From Nemania diffusa (Eukaryota; Ascomycota; Sordariomycetes; Xylariales; Xylariaceae), in NCBI GenBank assembly GCA_038501195.1, contig JBBPUQ010000009.1, forward strand, positions 1,426,001-1,490,000: a stretch of 64,000 nucleotides of DNA, written 5' to 3'. Numbering within the stretch: the first letter of the stretch is position 1; each line of letters starts with the position of its first letter. Under the pieces are notes generated by a model that ran no database searches, was not told where the DNA came from, and saw nothing but the letters and a program-made list of their open reading frames with translations. A program made the position numbers and the translations under genes. Below, piece after piece: positions 62,221-64,000 of the stretch.

Positions 62221-63629
62221 ATGCTACAGACATGGCGCCTAAACTCTAAAGGGCAGAATGAGACGCATCAGCGGCAAGCGTTTGACCCTGAAACAGCTCG
62301 ACCAATTGTACAGCAAGCTTGCAATAGCTGTCGTGTTAAAAAGGTCAGCTTTTTCTATCTATCTCTACTATAGGGGTATAACTGATGTTGATATTTCTAT
62401 CATAGTTACGATGCTCTGGGGAAAAGACTGGTTGCTGCCGCTGCCAAACCCTTTTGCAGGAGTGCGTTTATGCTCAGAATAGTACAAGAGGGTCGGCACG
62501 AACCCGCAAGAAGTCTACATCTACATCTAAATATAGTGATGAGACACGACGGTCATCAGCATCAACTAATCCTCCGCCGACCCCTCCTGTATCAACACCA
62601 CCTACTACTGAGGTTAAGCTCGAATCTCCTTGTCCAGAACCTTTCGCCCCCGTTTCCAATGCACTAAAATCCGAGTTACATCTAGCTCCAGCTTGGTCGG
62701 GGAGCGACTCGGGAATCTTAGCACCGCTCGATGTCCATACGATGGCATACGAAGCGCCGGAGTACTTGTCGATGCAGAACATTGCCGCTATGCAGATGAG
62801 CGACTTCGAAACCTACCAGTGTGATGATAGATGGGTATTTTCGTGGTCCGGGTTTACACAAGAAAACCAGCTACTACCTGGTAAAGCCCCTTGGGAGGGA
62901 GCGGCGGTACCGCTCTCTCTACCATCACCAGGAGGACGAGAGCTAGGGATCCAGAGCTACGAAGAAATGCCCCAGACACCTACGACCATAAGTCTGAGCT
63001 CGGAACCAATCATAACAAATACACAAACAACTCCGTTATCTATGCCTCTCCCAGCGGTTATAGACCAGCAGAGCCCCGATGATTGCCATTGGCTACCTTC
63101 TCAGGCTCAGGGTTCTTGCCTGTGCCTCCAAATGGTTGTCTCCCTACTGGAGGAGTTAGACTCTGAAGCCGTTGATACAAATATGAAAGAGCTAGGTTCA
63201 TGGCTACCAAGACACAAGAAGGCGCTTCGTTGCAGCGAGGCGTTGTTGACGTGCCCGTATTGCCAGGCTAAGCCGGAGCACATGACGATCCTTACCTTAT
63301 TGACCGATCGGTTGGTAGCGATGTGCGACGAGGTTGTTTCGGGATACCTACTAACACTGGCGGAGAACATCAACCACAACATCCTGAGCCTTCAGGATGG
63401 CGCGTGGCTGGTCTGGGTTGGTAACTTCGAGATTGATTCGCTCCAGGAATGGAGCGCCCTCGTCAGCACTATGCTAGTCATGCAACTGCGAGGGTTGGAC
63501 ACTCTGATGGTCAAATTCAGGGACATGCTAGGACCCATTGGTGGTGAGGGGGTGCGTAAAAAGGCAGACTCAACGCAGAGCAGGATTTCGGCGCTATTGG
63601 AAAAGCTTGATCCGCCTCAACCGGATTAG
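62221..63629 (+). CDS. Zn2Cys6 transcription factor with AflR-type C-terminus (2 exons)
   Basis: Exons are 62221-62343 and 62406-63629 with a 62-bp intron (GTCAGC donor, CATAG acceptor), giving 448 residues. The intron lies inside the zinc cluster: ACNSCRVKK joins LRCSGEKTGCCRCQTLLQEC to give the six-cysteine pattern C-X2-C-X6-C-X6-C-X2-C-X6-C. A basic linker follows (RGSARTRKKSTSTSK), then a Ser/Pro-rich region. The C-terminal part, with CLCLQMVVSLLEELDSEAVD, LPRHKKALRCSEALLTCPYC and LTLLTDRLVAMCDEVVSGYL, matches the aflatoxin-regulator type domain. Such proteins usually switch on a neighbouring secondary-metabolite cluster. No synthase lies upstream in this window, so a target cluster could be to the right or absent. 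The 62454 ATG would miss most of the zinc cluster and is not the start. Confidence 0.92.
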
Positions 63630-64000
63630 AATGGGTTTACACATATAATTTCAGCTTGCGGGTTAGGAGCAAATGCCGATCTGTGAAGTCGAAAATAAGA
63701 GCGTGGTTCTACGGAAAACCGCATAAACCTTATGCATATGTCAGTAGCCATATAATACTATATTTTTGATAGCTGTATGTGTATGCACGTTCTAAAAGGG
63801 ACTGACCAACGACCAAGGCGACGGTGGGCCATATGTACATAACACCGACAAACCTATTTTGTTTTCGCTTTTCTGCTTTCACTTTTCAGTTTTCAAAAAG
63901 GCACGCAGTCAGCTAATAACACTTTGAAATAATAAGCTATCAATATTATAGAGCACTTATATATTTATTATTTCAATTATTTAAATATTTAATTAGACCA
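63630..64000. other. 3' region, AT-rich at the window end
   Basis: No gene seen. The last 100 bases become AT-rich, so another AT-rich block could begin here, but too little is visible. Confidence 0.4.

Overview
The window is nuclear DNA from a filamentous ascomycete (Pezizomycotina), most likely a Sordariomycete. The evidence is short introns (mostly 47-82 bp) with GT..AG ends and CTAAC-type branch points, a white-collar-2 photoreceptor subunit, a Zn2Cys6 regulator with an AflR-type tail, gene spacing of about 4 kb, and one strongly AT-biased isochore beside GC-balanced genes. No bacterial or viral features were seen. The species cannot be named from sequence alone.

Layout. 1-46 kb is gene-rich: a LITAF-domain membrane protein (+), a microcephalin-like BRCT protein (-), a 14-TM MFS exporter (-), a secreted Ser/Gly-rich protein in four exons (-), mitochondrial LETM1/Mdm38 (-), a Stb6-like Sin3-binding protein (-), the GID/CTLH E3 subunit Rmd5/Gid2 (+), a UPF0658 Golgi membrane protein (-), a PP4 regulatory subunit R2 (+), RAD50 (-), white collar-2 (+), an enoyl-CoA hydratase/isomerase (-), a seven-exon DUF7721-type small protein (-) and an FAD phenol-hydroxylase-like monooxygenase (+). 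About 47.13-61.26 kb is a 14.1-kb AT-rich block. 62.2-63.6 kb holds an AflR-like transcription factor (+).

Fourteen of the fifteen genes are housekeeping or single functions rather than one operon-like system. Three of them, the BRCT protein, PP4-R2 and RAD50, belong to families tied to double-strand-break and gamma-H2AX signalling. The monooxygenase, MFS exporter and AflR-like factor are typical of secondary metabolism, but no backbone synthase is present.

The most interesting object is the AT-rich block. It is bounded by 38-bp terminal inverted repeats (34/38 identical, all four differences transitions) and directly flanked by an 8-bp near-duplication (AAGGTACT / AAGGTACC). It therefore looks like one large TIR transposon or composite element that was heavily decayed. 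Its arms contain a ruined but still traceable reading frame. Its 9.3-kb core is almost pure A/T and carries long inverted and direct repeats. The surviving G/C bases show a strong neighbour rule: C survives after a purine and is lost after a pyrimidine. This is not the CpA rule of classical RIP.

Gene models with introns were built by hand from splice signals, reading-frame continuity and family expectation. None was checked against transcripts or databases.
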